From the NCBI GenBank assembly GCA_963422505.1, contig OY730192.1, forward strand, positions 117,857,212 to 117,921,211: a DNA stretch of 64,000 nucleotides, read 5' to 3'. Positions 35,056 to 46,600 of this stretch are shown here, in pieces. Made by a program: the position numbers and the translations under genes. How positions within the stretch are numbered: the stretch's first letter is position 1; each line of letters opens with the position of its first letter. The notes under the pieces are model-generated. The model was not told the origin of the DNA. It did no database searches and was given only the letters and a program-made list of their open reading frames with translations. The stretch comes from Pseudognaphalium luteoalbum. Lineage: Eukaryota > Streptophyta > Magnoliopsida > Asterales > Asteraceae.

Positions 35056-35553
35056 ATGGACGCTTCAGCTGAGACCTCAGGACAAGCTATTCAGAAACAG
35101 CAGAAAAAGAGGTCCCGCAGAGGAAAAAGAAAGAAGACGACCACCACGACTGATGAGCATGCTCAGGCTGCTCCTGTATCTGCCCCACTTTTTGATTTCG
35201 GAGTAACCACTTCAGATCCGATAGTGACTTGGGCGATGCTCAGTGAGCTTTCGATTCAGCGTAGCTCTCAGTCCGAGATCAGAGAAGCGATGGGACTGCC
35301 GAAACTCGCCGACCAGCCGTATCAGCTTGGTCAGGGTCCCAGGCCAGCTCTCACACCGTTGTCCTTCTTCCCAGCTGCCCCATCACAGACTGTTCCTCCC
35401 ACTGCTGTTGCTTATTCTAGGCCACCTCAGAATCCCACTGATGCACCCATGGTGTCTGATCACACTGCTGCCTTATCACGCACTTCAGATCCAGATCCTG
35501 ACACACTTGCAGCATTTGATCCAGACATGGATGATTTACTAGACGATTTCTAG
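35056..35553 (+). CDS. Short ORF after pol in B: basic N-terminus, acidic C-terminus
   Basis: ATG lies one base after TTTATGTTTCAG, a good 3' splice site, so it may be made from a spliced RNA. 165 codons, intact. Residues about 14-27 are a strong basic patch (KKRSRRGKRKK), likely a nuclear or RNA-binding signal. The middle (LFDFGVTTSDPIVTWAMLSEL...GLPKLADQP) aligns with residues about 350-400 of the A protein. The end is acidic (DPDMDDLLDDF). Compared with A it lacks the roughly 300-residue Athila ORF1 core, so it looks like an internal deletion derivative. Function unknown. Confidence 0.65.
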   Translation: MDASAETSGQAIQKQQKKRSRRGKRKKTTTTTDEHAQAAPVSAPLFDFGVTTSDPIVTWAMLSELSIQRSSQSEIREAMGLPKLADQPYQLGQGPRPALTPLSFFPAAPSQTVPPTAVAYSRPPQNPTDAPMVSDHTAALSRTSDPDPDTLAAFDPDMDDLLDDF

Positions 35554-37672
35554 CTTATTTTATCTTTAGTTATCTTTATTTTTAATTAGACCTATTATGT
35601 TGTTGAACTGATGATTATGATGGTATTGTATGACATTGCAGACCTTATCTTCGTAGGAATTGGATGAGCTTTGAAAAGATTCTGGTCCTCACAATCCAGC
35701 AAATTATTTACACCAACCCTACACGAATATGGTCCTACATCCAGTGCCCACTGTCCGTAGGGAAGTATCTCTCCTAAACCCGTTCTTCCTACTTTAGTAT
35801 AACTTTGATATGCCTATTGACCACTTAAATCTCTAAGTGTGGGATCCCCCTCGCTTACAGCTTTTAAATTCACATTTTTTCCTAAACCAAAACCCTAAGT
35901 GTGAGATTTTCTCCCTACTTAGTGTAGAAACATTGGGGACAATGTTTATTTCTAAGTGTGGGATAGCGGTATATCTCTCGTCTGTCAAAATATCTGTTTA
36001 AATTGATCTAGAAACATGCTAGTCCTCAAAATAAATTTTCAAACCCTTATTTTGCCAAAATTTTCAAAAATTTTAAACTCTTTCTAGTCACAATAAAAGC
36101 AAATTGGTTAAAACTTCGACAGTGAAATTGTCACTCATTCAGTAAAACCTAAACAGTTTTACTTTGACAGTGAAATTGTCACTCATTCAGTTGACCAATG
36201 AGTTTTTCAAGAATGAATACATATTTTTTTCTACAAGTATTTCAAAAGTTGGTAAATATAAGGTCGAAATCATGTCGGATTCTAAACAATTTAAGATGAG
36301 GATCTAAGAGGGGCATCGCACGACTGGACACATATAACCCATTTTTGCGGTGAGGAATTTGAGCCTTATAAGCATTCATTTTAAATGCTTCACTGTTCGT
36401 TTGTTATGTGTGACCGGTGCACGCATTTCTGAATTAGAACTTACCCCAGGTATACATTTCGAGATCACATTGACAGGTGTCATACGTGACATAGGTACGA
36501 TTAGAGGACCTTGACATTCCTTAGGATTTAAACCCCTTTTCACATATCTTTTCAAGCCAAAAACCCTTCCAACACTCAATCTTAGTGTTGATGATCCGCT
36601 TAGAAAACCCTGTTGAGCCTTAGCCTATTTTTCTTTCATTCACCAAAAATTTTTTAAACCCCTTATTCCCATACCCACCAGAAAACTTATCTTAGTATTT
36701 TTTTTTTGAAAAAGAGATATTTAGGTATTCCTTTTTGCTTTAACTCCAAAAATCACAAATAATGTTTACTAAAACTTCTCGTGTGCGTTTTATTGATCTA
36801 TATATAAGAAATCGAGAGTCATGTGGTGCGAAAAATTGGCACCAAAGTAAACTCAAAAATCATCAAAGGATTGAGAAATGAAAATAAGAAGGGATCTCAA
36901 AAAAGGGAAATAAAAGAAAATCCCTTAGAAATTTCTTGGCAAGAAAAATCTAAGCCCAAAAATAGAAATAGAAATAGAAATAGAAAAGAAAAGAAAAGAA
37001 AAAGAAAAGAAAATAGCTGAAATAAAGCTAAGTGCTTCGACTCTCTCGAAAAACTCGACTCTTCAAAAGAAATATCATTCTGTGTTTTCAAAAGATAGAA
37101 GTCAAAATAGCTATCTTATCCCCAAATGAGTTATCCGTTTCCGTTTTCATTAAAAAGGATATCTAGATAAAACTTTTTTCGAAAGTGCCAAGATAAGCAA
37201 ACACCCTTAGAAACCCAGATACCCCCAATCTATCCATACCCTTTTAAACCCACACCAAACACTACAACCCATCTGAATGTCCTGGGATAATCAGTACCGT
37301 CCCTGTCTAAGTGATGAAGATTTGATCCTCGGGCAAGCCTATGACGACGAATGCTGCACGACTGGTAGTTGAGCGATTTTTCATTTGGCTTAGGATAATA
37401 GGAACCCCGATACACTTTGAGTGAATTGACTGACCACCAGTGAGATCGCCCAGTCGTGTATATTCCACAAATTTGAGAATTGAAAGTTTGCCTAAGTGAA
37501 CCATCTTGAACAACCTTTAGATACGTCATGTGAACACCTCTTATTTATCTAACAGGCAAATGCTTGTTTCCAATCTATGTGAATTCTTTGTTGTGGTTAG
37601 AAATCAAATATTTTTTTATGGTAAGAGGGTAAGTTTGCTTGAGGACAAGCAAATGTCTAAGTGTGGGATATT
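35554..37672 (+). other. B 3' untranslated region with conserved hairpins
   Basis: Alignable with A 17606-19918. AAACATTG-GGGA-CAATGTTT (35928-35947) then TAAGTGTGGGATA (35953-35965); tandem AGTGA-AATTG-TCACT hairpins (36121-36135, 36169-36183), each followed by CATTCAGT; AAGCATT/AATGCTT (36370-36390); CAACACT/AGTGTTG (36570-36590), exactly 200 nt apart as in A. A/G-rich 36880-37020. Hairpin TTTGCTTG-AGGA-CAAGCAAA (37634-37653) and TAAGTGTGGGATA (37658-37670) end at the LTR. Confidence 0.78.
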
Positions 37673-39793
37673 TGATAACACGCAAAAAGTCATGTTTTTG
37701 CGTGCATTAATCTCACCTTTTTGGCCCAATATTTGACGAAACTAATCAAAATAGATACTTTATCATTAAAACTCGTCACATGGGCCAAAATATAGACAAT
37801 GTTTCAAAAGTCATCTAAAATGGTCGAAAAACACGATAAATCTAACGAATACGATCACAAGCATTCTCGTTCACTCGTTCTAGCACTTTTTGAGCTACAC
37901 AAAGAATTATGACCTCTAACTTATGTCATTTTCTTCGTTAGGAAAATACGAACGCGTGGATATAAAGAACGCTCAAAACGGATAAACGACGAAGAAGTTA
38001 CGCCCGAACGAAGAAACGAAGAACCGAGGAGCCAGCATACGGCTGAACCAGGCCATATACGGCTGGTCCAGGCCGTATACGGCTGGACCTAGACCGTATA
38101 CGGTTTGTGCAGGCTGTATACGGCCTGTGCCCAGCCGTATACGGCCCAGTTCAGCCGTATTCACCCAATGCACAGCCGTATACGGTCCAGTTCACCCGTA
38201 TTCACCCTAACTCAGCCGTATCGTGTGTTTGGGCGATAAAAATCTGATTTTTATTTGCCCTTGCGATACAGTTGTGCATTTTGAGGTTTGGATACGGTCT
38301 ACGGATACGGTTGTGCGTTCTCTATAAATACTAGCCTCATTTCATCATTTTAACACACCAAAAACATTCTACACCATCTCACACCTCACTTCTACACTTT
38401 CTCTCACTACTCTCTCTCTAAATTAGTTAGTTAGTTAATTAGATTAGTTAAGCTAGTAGATTAGTAGCTTAATTGTACGGAGGTGCTCCGAGACTGCGGT
38501 GTCGCACGATTTGTAATACAGCTTTGTCAGGTTTTATAATAATCTCTATCTTGTTATTTTAAATAATGTTGTGCTGTTGCTATACTTGTTTAGAATTATT
38601 TGCTAGGATTATTGCCATGCTTAGCTAGACAAATCTGTGTTTGCTATGATAGTTGCCATGCTAGGGTAGTTATACTTAAATCATGTTGTTACTCTGTTTG
38701 TATGCGGTTGAATTATATTTGAATCTATGAATTGAATCTCAAGTGTTTATCTATCCAACTTATGCTGTGGTTAGTGACATCCTTCTAGGCTTGGCCAATT
38801 GCTAGTTGTATGCCACTAATTATTCTGTGTCTGATGATCGTTGAACTCGACATGGCCGGTGTTCTCCTGGTTGAAATATTACCGGAGGGAGACACGGAGC
38901 GTAGGATTAGAGATAGATTAGATTCAGGCCATTTAACAAGTGTCTTAGAGAGAACTTTCGGGGCACTTGTGACTTGACCATGTACCCTGTCACTCTGCAT
39001 AAACTGATCCCTGCTATGCTGCCTGTCTGCATGTTCTTGTTTGATTGTTGCTTAGGGTTTGCATGCTAGTATCTGTTATGCTGATTAGTTACATGGTTAC
39101 GTTTTCAAATATCTATCAATTGCATATGCCAGTTTAACATGCATAGAATAGTTAAAATGATTTATATGGAATAATGATGAACAATTTAATCGGCCGTTAG
39201 ACCAGACCATCCCAACTTGTCCCGGTGGGAAACCCCTGTTCATGTTTTTGTTTATTCAACAATTCATGTCATGATTCGGATATCTCAAATGTCTGAGATT
39301 GGGGGACAAGACTCGAGGATGGTTGTTGGTTAAATTGGTTGCTACATTTGGGACAACTTCCGGTGTAGTTTACATTCCATAACTGTTATCCATATGACAT
39401 ATTATTTATCTGATTGCGGACAACTCTACGTTAGATAGATAATAGGCTAGTAGTTATGGCTCATTAGGAAATATTAATGTCATCTTAACTAAGGCTTTAT
39501 CTCATTAACTACCCCTAAATAGCATGAGTAATTATCATAGTAAACACTCGCTTCACCTATAAGTTCTGGTTGCCACCTCCACCCCACTTTACTTTAAATT
39601 AGTTTAATTTTAGAAAATTAGTAGTTAGTTAAAACCAAAACAAACCAAAACCTCTTTTAAACCCTTGCTAAATTTCCATAGATAACTAAGGTCCTAGATC
39701 CCATGCCCGTTGTAGTTTGAAGAACGACCCTAGGTCATACCTATCGCTATACTTATCCATAGCTTTAGTATACTTAGGCCCAGCATAAAACAA
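37673..39793 (+). repeat. B 3' LTR, first part
   Basis: TGATAACACGC onward, matching 27026-29160, cut by element C. TATAAATA 38323-38330; palindrome array 38035-38220. Confidence 0.95.
39789..39793 (+). repeat. Target-site duplication of C (left copy)
   Basis: AACAA; right copy 52602-52606. Single copy in the B 5' LTR near 29160. Confidence 0.96.
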
Positions 39794-40242
39794 TGTTGAT
39801 GCATATTAGGTGTCTGTCAGTTGGTCTATCGAGTTGTAATAAGTGTCGTTAGTTACTTAATAGAAATATAGTTTTTGTATAGTGCGACACTCGTGTTTTA
39901 GTTTAGGCGACACTTGCCTGAGTGACGCATAGCGACACTTAGGTAAGTGACGCATGAAGGCGGCCACATGCGACACTTCCACAAGTGACGCATGTCGGCT
40001 GACTTTTTAGTATAAATACAAACCTACGGGTTTTCGGCTAGGGTTGACGAAACCCTAGCACCATTTGTCGACTAAACCAATTTGTAATCGTTCCCAAACA
40101 GTTATACAAGCTAATATACACGTTTACATTGTTGAATTCCTTGTGTTCGGTTTATGTTTTGTTAGCCATACAAGCAATTGTTTGATTCCGCCTTACGATT
40201 GCTGTCAATTGACATCTAGGTCGACGACAAGGGGCACTCTCA
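39794..40242 (+). repeat. C 5' LTR (449 bp) with motif array and TATA box
   Basis: TGTTGATGCATATT...CACTCTCA. AGTGACGC/GCGACACT motifs fill 39886-40000, ending ten bases before TATAAATA at 40011-40018. Confidence 0.96.
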
Positions 40243-40244
40243 AC

Positions 40245-40256
40245 TGGTATCAGAGC
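40245..40256 (+). other. C primer binding site (initiator tRNA-Met type)
   Basis: TGGTATCAGAGC two bases after the LTR. Confidence 0.93.
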
Positions 40257-40953
40257 TACTAGGTGAATACATTGACGTTTAGATTCTATTTTGGGTTGAT
40301 TTCGGCTTTGTTCGAATAACTAATTGAGATTACATACGGTTTTGGAGTTGCTAAGGTGTTTTACAGTCAAGATTCTTCATCATCTACAGGTTTCGTCCAT
40401 TAGGGTTCAAGGAATTTTCGTTTGGTTTATGAAAATTCGACATTTTTAGGGTTTTGGGATTTTCCAGCCGTTTTGCGACACTCGATCCGTCACTTGGACG
40501 CGTCACTTATAGCGGCACTATCTAATCCCAAAATTAGGGTTTTACCGTCACTTAGACGCGTCACTTGAAGCGTCATTTGAGGTTATATGACACTTAACTT
40601 AAGTGTCATCTACCCTAATACACCGTCACTCAAGTGCGTCACTGTAGCACGTCATTTGAGTGTTAAGCGTCACTTACATTAGTGACGCCTCTTGAACTAT
40701 AGCGTCACTTTTTCTAGTGACGCCTATTCGATTTAGCACGACACTCAAGTACGACACTTGAGTGCGTCACTTGCTCGATTGACCGACACTTATTTATAGT
40801 GTCATCAGTCACTTTGTACGTCACTCGATAGCGTCACTTTCCAAGTGCCGCTAGTCGCTGCGACACTTGAGTGCGTCACTTACCAAGTGACGCCTTTGGT
40901 ACTAATTAGTTTGCAAGTTCTTGTTTTTGCGTACAATTTCAGGTATATCTTCA
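40257..40953 (+). repeat. C leader with inverted-repeat array and splice acceptor
   Basis: 40476-40905 is packed with GCGTCACT / AGTGACGC and TGTCG/TGCCG variants, many as hairpins with 8-9 bp arms and 3-8 nt loops (for example 40869-40892). A T-rich tract ending TTTCAG at about 40942 lies 11 bases before the gag ATG. 40257-40475 shows nothing special. Confidence 0.85.
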
Positions 40954-43695
40954 ATGGCTTCTATTGCTGATAAAGACGATATTAGAGGACTCAGAGATAT
41001 GTTAAAACAGAATCATGATGTTGGTTCTAATAATAAACCTCCTCTGTTTACAGCTGACATGGATTACGTATATTGGCGTGCTCGATTTGAACAATACATC
41101 AACTTTCACTGTCCGGAGCTCTGGGGTCCACTCACCGAAAAATATGTAGCTCCTCTAGCTGAAGGAGTTTTTCCTACTATGAATATGCCTCCGAAAAAGG
41201 TGTACAGGTCCATGACTCCAGAGGAAAAGAAAGATTATGATATGGAGAAAAAGGCACATGCGGCTATTTGTATGTGCCTATCCAAAGATGTATTGCGAAT
41301 GTTCAAATCACATGAAACCACATATGAGCTGTGGAAGGCAATAGAAACTAGATGTGGTGGAAATCAACGGTACAAAGCAGCCAAGTTGGAACTCATTAAG
41401 AAACAGTACGATCTGTTTGATTCTTTGCCAAATGAGACGACTGCAGGAGTTTTTACTAGATACTCACAACTGGTGAGTGAGTTGACGGAAGGAGGTTACG
41501 ATTTTCCTCCACTTGAAGTAAACAAGAAACTACTGGATGTCTTGCCTAGCTCTTGGGATGTTAAAGTACAGCTTCTCAAGGAAAGTCAAGAATTAGCTAC
41601 CATGAAATTGGATGAGCTAATTGGCATTCTTCAAGCTCATGCAATGGAGATGAAGAAGAAAGAATGTAAGACAGGCGGTTTTGTTCAAGACCCGTCCCTG
41701 TATGGAGGACAAGTTAACACGGGTAAAGCGTATGGTGGAATGGCGTTTGTTTCTTCTACAAGCTCTGCACTTCAGACTCCTTTGTATTCTACTGGTGTTT
41801 CTCATCCAGTATATGCTTCTGGACCCTCCCAGGAGTCAAAACAGCAGGTCCCCGTCTCTCCTGCAATTCAAGAGCAGGCTGCTATCTATACAGCCTTTCT
41901 AAGTTCTTACAAGGATTTGGTTTCACAACCAAATGCCACTTTGGAATTGGCCAAGGAAGACTATGCTCAACTTGATGATGATGATCTTGAGCAGATGGAT
42001 CTTAACTGGAACATTGCTATGATATCCAAGCGTGTTCAGAAATTCTTGCAACGAACTGGTCGCAAGAGTTTGGAGGGAGATGGCAAAACCAGCTTCGGTT
42101 TTGATAAAAGCAAAGTGAAATGTTACAATTGTCAGAATCTGGGACACTTTGCGAGAGAATGTGAGAAGCCTAAGGTTCCTCCGTCTGGTTTCACTAAGCC
42201 TGATGCTCCTAGAACTCCGGAGAAGGATCAAGTGAAGCAAGCAACAGCAGATGCACTAGTTGTTTTTGAGCCAACCAATACGGATTGGAGTATATATGCT
42301 GAGAACTATCAACAGTGTCTTATGGCTCACATCTCGAATGAGGTACGTAATGAACCTGAAGAACCCTTAAACTGTGTATCATGCATTAAGTTAACCGAAT
42401 CCTTAAGGTGCTTTCAGGTAGACAATGTAGACTTAAGAAGAAAGGTCGAAAAACTTAATGACTCAAACAAATACCTAAAAGCAAATGAACAATTGTATGA
42501 TAAGAAAATAGAAGCTTATCAACAGGACACACTTAGCTATAAGTCAAAAGTTTTCAGTCAACAGGATGCTATTGATAGCTATCTTGCTGAAATTGACCGT
42601 CTGAACAAGGAACTCTCTAATCTTAAAGAAGTATATGACAACTATAAGAGTAAGATTTTAAGTTCCTCCTCGTCTACTGTTGCCTTTAATGATATACTTA
42701 CTAAGCAAAGGACAGATCACAAAATGAAGACGGGACTAGGTTATAATGTAGTCCCGCCTCCTACTGAATACTGTCCTATGCCGGTTAAGGAAGGCACCGA
42801 AGAGATTCCGGTTGATTATGCATTGTTATACGGTGTCAAATCTAAGGTTGATAAGGTTAACAAACAGGTGAAGGAGAAAACTAAACGGTCAGAGTACCCT
42901 TCACCTCAGTTTGTTAAATCAAAGTGTGAATCTCCTGTTAATGTTGAGGAGATTGTTGAAATTGAGGATATTACCGATGAGGAGTATCCTGAGTTTAAAA
43001 AGGTTGAGATAAACTGTGAAAAGGTGTTAAAGGTTGAACCTACAATTAAAGTTCAATCTAACAAAGAAAAGAATAAGGTTTTAAATACAAAATCTAAAAC
43101 TTTACAGTCACCTGTAAAGATTTTGCAAAACAAATCTAAATCAGCAAATGATGTTTGTAATAAACCTTCTACGTCAACCACTCAACCGAAACAAGAACAT
43201 TCTAAGACATGCACGAAATGTGCATGTTCTAGAAATGTTTCTTCAACTCCGGCGGTAAAACCTCAGTTTCAACTAGTTGTTGAAAATAGATCATGCTTTT
43301 ACTGCAAGAGACAGGGACATCTAATTCGTGATTGTCCCAAACTGTCTCATCATAATTACGGGAGGGAAATGCCTAGGATTTCTGTTTATCGAAATTCTCT
43401 TTCAAGATCTCCTCCTAGGCGTTACTCTGTCTCTCCCAAACCTGCTGCTAAAACAAGTAATGTTGGGCAAAAATCTTTGCCAAAACATGAGCCCGACATT
43501 ACTCCAAAGCAAATTTCCAAACCATCTACTGTTTGGAAAATAAAGGAGTCTACTGCAGACTCCAATGTCATCAATAATAACACATCAGATACAAAATCTG
43601 ATCTGTTTAAAAATAAAGTCTTGTCTGATGTGATTATTGTTGATGACTGTGGTCGACCTAAGTCTGTAAAGGCTTGGGTCACCGTTTCTCACTAA
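40954..43695 (+). CDS. gag: Sirevirus-like gag of C
   Basis: 913 codons from ATG 40954 (in context CAATGGCT; matches F). The N-terminal UBN2-type gag domain (residues about 25-250) is followed by a CCHC zinc knuckle CYNCQNLGHFAREC (about 42121-42162), a coiled-coil segment (about 42400-42650) and a second CCHC knuckle CFYCKRQGHLIRDC (about 43293-43334). Long gag proteins with coiled coils are typical of Sireviruses. It ends at TAA 43693-43695; pol follows in another frame. It would form the particle and bind the RNA. Open throughout, so possibly functional in trans. Confidence 0.9.
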   Translation: MASIADKDDIRGLRDMLKQNHDVGSNNKPPLFTADMDYVYWRARFEQYINFHCPELWGPLTEKYVAPLAEGVFPTMNMPPKKVYRSMTPEEKKDYDMEKKAHAAICMCLSKDVLRMFKSHETTYELWKAIETRCGGNQRYKAAKLELIKKQYDLFDSLPNETTAGVFTRYSQLVSELTEGGYDFPPLEVNKKLLDVLPSSWDVKVQLLKESQELATMKLDELIGILQAHAMEMKKKECKTGGFVQDPSLYGGQVNTGKAYGGMAFVSSTSSALQTPLYSTGVSHPVYASGPSQESKQQVPVSPAIQEQAAIYTAFLSSYKDLVSQPNATLELAKEDYAQLDDDDLEQMDLNWNIAMISKRVQKFLQRTGRKSLEGDGKTSFGFDKSKVKCYNCQNLGHFARECEKPKVPPSGFTKPDAPRTPEKDQVKQATADALVVFEPTNTDWSIYAENYQQCLMAHISNEVRNEPEEPLNCVSCIKLTESLRCFQVDNVDLRRKVEKLNDSNKYLKANEQLYDKKIEAYQQDTLSYKSKVFSQQDAIDSYLAEIDRLNKELSNLKEVYDNYKSKILSSSSSTVAFNDILTKQRTDHKMKTGLGYNVVPPPTEYCPMPVKEGTEEIPVDYALLYGVKSKVDKVNKQVKEKTKRSEYPSPQFVKSKCESPVNVEEIVEIEDITDEEYPEFKKVEINCEKVLKVEPTIKVQSNKEKNKVLNTKSKTLQSPVKILQNKSKSANDVCNKPSTSTTQPKQEHSKTCTKCACSRNVSSTPAVKPQFQLVVENRSCFYCKRQGHLIRDCPKLSHHNYGREMPRISVYRNSLSRSPPRRYSVSPKPAAKTSNVGQKSLPKHEPDITPKQISKPSTVWKIKESTADSNVINNNTSDTKSDLFKNKVLSDVIIVDDCGRPKSVKAWVTVSH

Positions 43696-46600
43696 TCTCC
43701 TACTTTTGTGTTGCAGCAGTCAGAACGCGTTAAAGACAGTGAGTGGTTGTCGATAGTGGCTGTTCGCGACACATGACAGGCGATGTGTCCCTTTTGACGG
43801 ATGTTAAACCACATTCTGGAGGACATGTTGCATTTGCTGGAGATACAGGAGGAACCATTTCTGGGAAAGGTACGCTAACTAACGGGAAAGTTAGCTTCGA
43901 AAACGTGAACTACGTGGCTCAATTGACTCACAACTTGCTGAGTGTATCACAAGTCTGTGATAAGGATTATACAACAGCACTCACAAAGACAGAGTGCGTG
44001 ATTTTGAAGCCGGGTTTCGTAATCCCCGAGGAATGGGTGCTTTTAAGGGCACCAAGGAGAAATGACACCTACATCATGAATATGCGTACTGTGGAGACTA
44101 AAGATGAATATACATGTCTCCTTTCGAAGGCTTCAGAAAAGGAATCATTATTGTGGCATCGACGAATGGGACACATCCATTTTCGAAAGATGAATTTCTT
44201 AATAAATAATGATTTGGTAAATGGAGTCCCTAAACAGTCATTTGCACTAAAAGATGACTGTGTCGCCTGCCATAAAGGGAAACTTCATAAGAAACCTCAC
44301 TAGCCTAAGTTAGTGAATTCCATTGCGGCACCATTGGAATTATTGCATATGGACCTATTTGGTCCTATTTCAACCAAGAGTATTGGTGGAAGATCGTACT
44401 GCTTAGTAGTCACCGATGACTACTCACGATTTTCATGGGTGTATTTTCTGGGGGCAAAGAGTGAAACACCAGATATTCTGGTATATCTGTTAGATAAGTT
44501 GGCAAATTTATGCAACTTAAAGGTTAAGAGACTGCGAAGTGATAACGGGACTGAATTCAAGAACTCTACTCTTGAGTTATACTGTGCCACAAAAGGCATT
44601 GATCATCAGTTCAGTGCCCCTCGAACTCCTCAACATAATGGAGTAGCTGAGTGTAAAAATAGGACTATTATCGAGACAGCTCGGACTATGCTGGCCGATT
44701 CTAAGCTTCCTATAATCTTTTGGGCAGAAGCAGTCAGTACTGCTTGCTATGTGTTGAACCGAGTGCTCACGGTTATGAAGAAAAATAAGACATGCTATGA
44801 ACTCTTTAATAACCGTAAGCCCACCTTGCAGTTTCTGGAACCTTTCGGGTGTCCATGTCTGATTATGGTCTCTAAAGATAAAGTCTCAAAGTTTGGAGCT
44901 AAAGCAGTTGAAGGAATCTTCCTTGGATATTCCGTCAACTCTCCAAATAAACGAGTTTACATCAAGTCGACTCATCAGGTGGAAGAGCATTTTGAGGTGA
45001 AATGCTTACGATACACGGATCCTCCTCAAGGAACGGGTCCGGATTGGCTATTCAATTACAGGGATGTTTTCAACTCATTCGACATACCAGAAGGAACTTC
45101 TGATGAGGACGAAATTGTCACTCTACTTCATGGTATTAGTTTGTGTCAGGACACTTCTACCTTAACACCGGCATCCCCACCTACAGCAACACCCACACCG
45201 TCATCTCCACCACCCACTACTACACCAACACCAATATCTACCACATCCATACCTTTGCCTACGGTTCCACCTTCGGATGTTCCTTCGACTTCAGGAACAT
45301 CTAAAACAACAGAATATCCCGATGATCCCAACATGCCACCATTGGAGGAAGACGAGGATGGAGACATGGTCCACTCTCATGTTTTCTATAATGAAGATGA
45401 TACGGAACCTCCAGTGCAACCAGAAAGTACTACTGTTCCTGCATCTAACACTGTTCCCATCACTGAAGGGGACATGAATAATTTGGAGTTGGTACTTGCA
45501 CCCGATCGAATCCCAGTCACACGTGTACACAGGGATCACCCCATTGATAACATTATCGGTGATCCTGAAGCTACTGTTCGAACAAGGCATCAAGTGCAGC
45601 AAAATCCAAATCAAGAAATGTTGAATTTGATTGCCCGGATAAATTCCTGTCATTTATCCCAAATTGAACCGAAGAAAGTTGATGAAGCCTTAAAAGATCC
45701 ATCTTGGGTCGAGGCTATGCAAGAAGAGTTGCAGCAGTTCAACAAACTACACGTATGGGATATAGTTCCATTACCCAAAGGTGCTCATTTAACTGGCACT
45801 CGATGGGTGTTTCACAATAAGATGGATGATAGGGGTATTGTCATTCGGAATAAAGCCCGATTGGTCGTTCAAGGATTTAGTCAAATTGAGGGCTTGGATT
45901 ATGATGAAGTCTTCGCTCCTGTGGCAAGACTTGAGTCCATTCGGATCTTTCTCTCATTTGCGTCTTACAAAGAGTTTCGCGTTCACCAACTCGATGTCAA
46001 GAGTGCATTTTTATATGGGAAAGTGGACACTGATGTCTACGTGAAACAGCCTCCTGGTTTTGAAGACCCTGAGCATCCAGAATACGTCTGCAAGTTGAAC
46101 AAGGCGTTATATGGTCTTCATCAAGCCCCGCGATTATGGTACGAGAGGTTATCTAATCATTTAGTTAAGCATGGATTTGTTCGTGGAAATATCGACAGTA
46201 CTCTGTTCATTCGCAAAGAACGGACTGGCGATCGAGAGGATATGCTACTTGTGCAGGTGTATGTGGACGACATTATTTTTGGCTCTACAAATGAAGCGAT
46301 GTGCAAGCACTTTGAGGAAATCATGAAAGTTGAGTTTGAGATGAGTGCGATGGGGGAGCTCAAATTCTTTTTAGGTGTGCAAGTTGAGCAATCTTCAAAA
46401 GGTATTTATATTCATCAGTCAAAGTATGTCAAAGACATGTTGACTCGATACGATCTGCTCAATTGTAAAACCTATGGGACTCCCATCGAGCTTAATCACA
46501 ATCTCCGACTTGCTGAGGATGAAGAAGATTGCAAAGAAAAGGACTATCGATCAATGATAGGTTCTTTGATGTACTTGACTGCTTCTCGACCGGATATTGT

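Noticed and set aside
35056..35553. B third ORF as a viral envelope gene
   Set aside because: No signal peptide, membrane anchor or cleavage site; the composition is nuclear-like.
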